In this document: one piece after another, positions 6,943-6,963 of the stretch
Layout of the letters: every line of letters starts with the position of its first letter
Numbering within the stretch: the first letter of the stretch is position 1
NCBI GenBank assembly: GCA_946478755.1
Contig: CAMLDJ010000286.1
Span: 1 to 6,963, forward strand
Direction of reading: 5' to 3'
Source of the DNA: an uncultured Pedobacter sp.
GTDB taxonomy: Bacteria > Bacteroidota > Bacteroidia > Sphingobacteriales > Sphingobacteriaceae
DNA: 6,963 bases
The notes under the pieces: generated by a model
Told to the model about the DNA's origin: nothing
The model's database searches: none
What the model saw: the letters and a program-made list of their open reading frames with translations, nothing else
Translations under genes and position numbers: made by a program

Positions 6943-6963
6943 TTAATAATTGTTTTGAGTTAA
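6943..6963 (-). CDS. C-terminal end of an upstream gene, possibly susD-like (partial)
   Basis: Reading in from the right edge, one frame gives Leu-Thr-Gln-Asn-Asn-Tyr and a TAA stop, 21 bp before the LamG start. SusD/RagB-family proteins commonly end in a short tail of the L-x-Q-N-P-G-Y type, and a susD gene is what one expects just before a LamG or SusE-like lipoprotein in a PUL. With only six residues this rests on position and a tail resemblance, so the assignment is tentative. Confidence 0.4.
   Translation of the reverse strand, partial: LTQNNY

Overview
The window comes from a member of the Bacteroidota, most likely a free-living one such as a Sphingobacteriaceae or Chitinophagaceae species. 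The signs are lipoprotein signal peptides followed by Lys/Asp/Glu-rich residues, Sec signal peptides ending in A-x-A|Q, start codons without clear Shine-Dalgarno sites, moderate GC, and the architecture of a polysaccharide utilisation locus (PUL). The genus cannot be fixed from the sequence alone.

All genes lie on the minus strand, so transcription runs from right to left. In order they are: the last codons of an upstream gene, probably susD-like (6943-6963); a LamG-domain lipoprotein (6067-6921); a perfect 13-bp stem-loop that looks like an intrinsic terminator (6018-6051); a surface lipoprotein with an Ig-like domain and a PF10091 'glycoamylase'/GH144 domain (4355-6004); a second, exported GH144-type enzyme (2954-4342); a GH43 enzyme with F5/8 type C and fibronectin III-like domains (1202-2950); and a GH3 beta-glucosidase cut off by the left edge (1-1174). 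The last four genes are packed with 12-, 3- and 27-bp gaps and very probably share one transcript. No non-coding stretch exceeds about 65 bp, and no tRNA, rRNA, CRISPR array or mobile element was seen.

The likely substrate is a beta-1,2-glucan. Both 'glucoamylase-like' proteins carry the D-x3-D-L-V-E motif and a downstream G-W-N-E glutamate. The spacing matches the catalytic-site acidic residues I recall from the Chitinophaga pinensis endo-beta-1,2-glucanase that founded GH144. The inferred pathway is: the LamG lipoprotein binds glucan at the cell surface, the Ig-GH144 lipoprotein cuts it there, a SusC/SusD pair outside the window imports the oligosaccharides, and the second GH144 and the GH3 enzyme finish the breakdown in the periplasm. 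The GH43 protein has a complete catalytic triad, but no GH43 step in beta-1,2-glucan breakdown is known to me, so it is the least explained part of the locus. The terminator-like hairpin between the binding protein and the enzymes is the most interesting regulatory feature.
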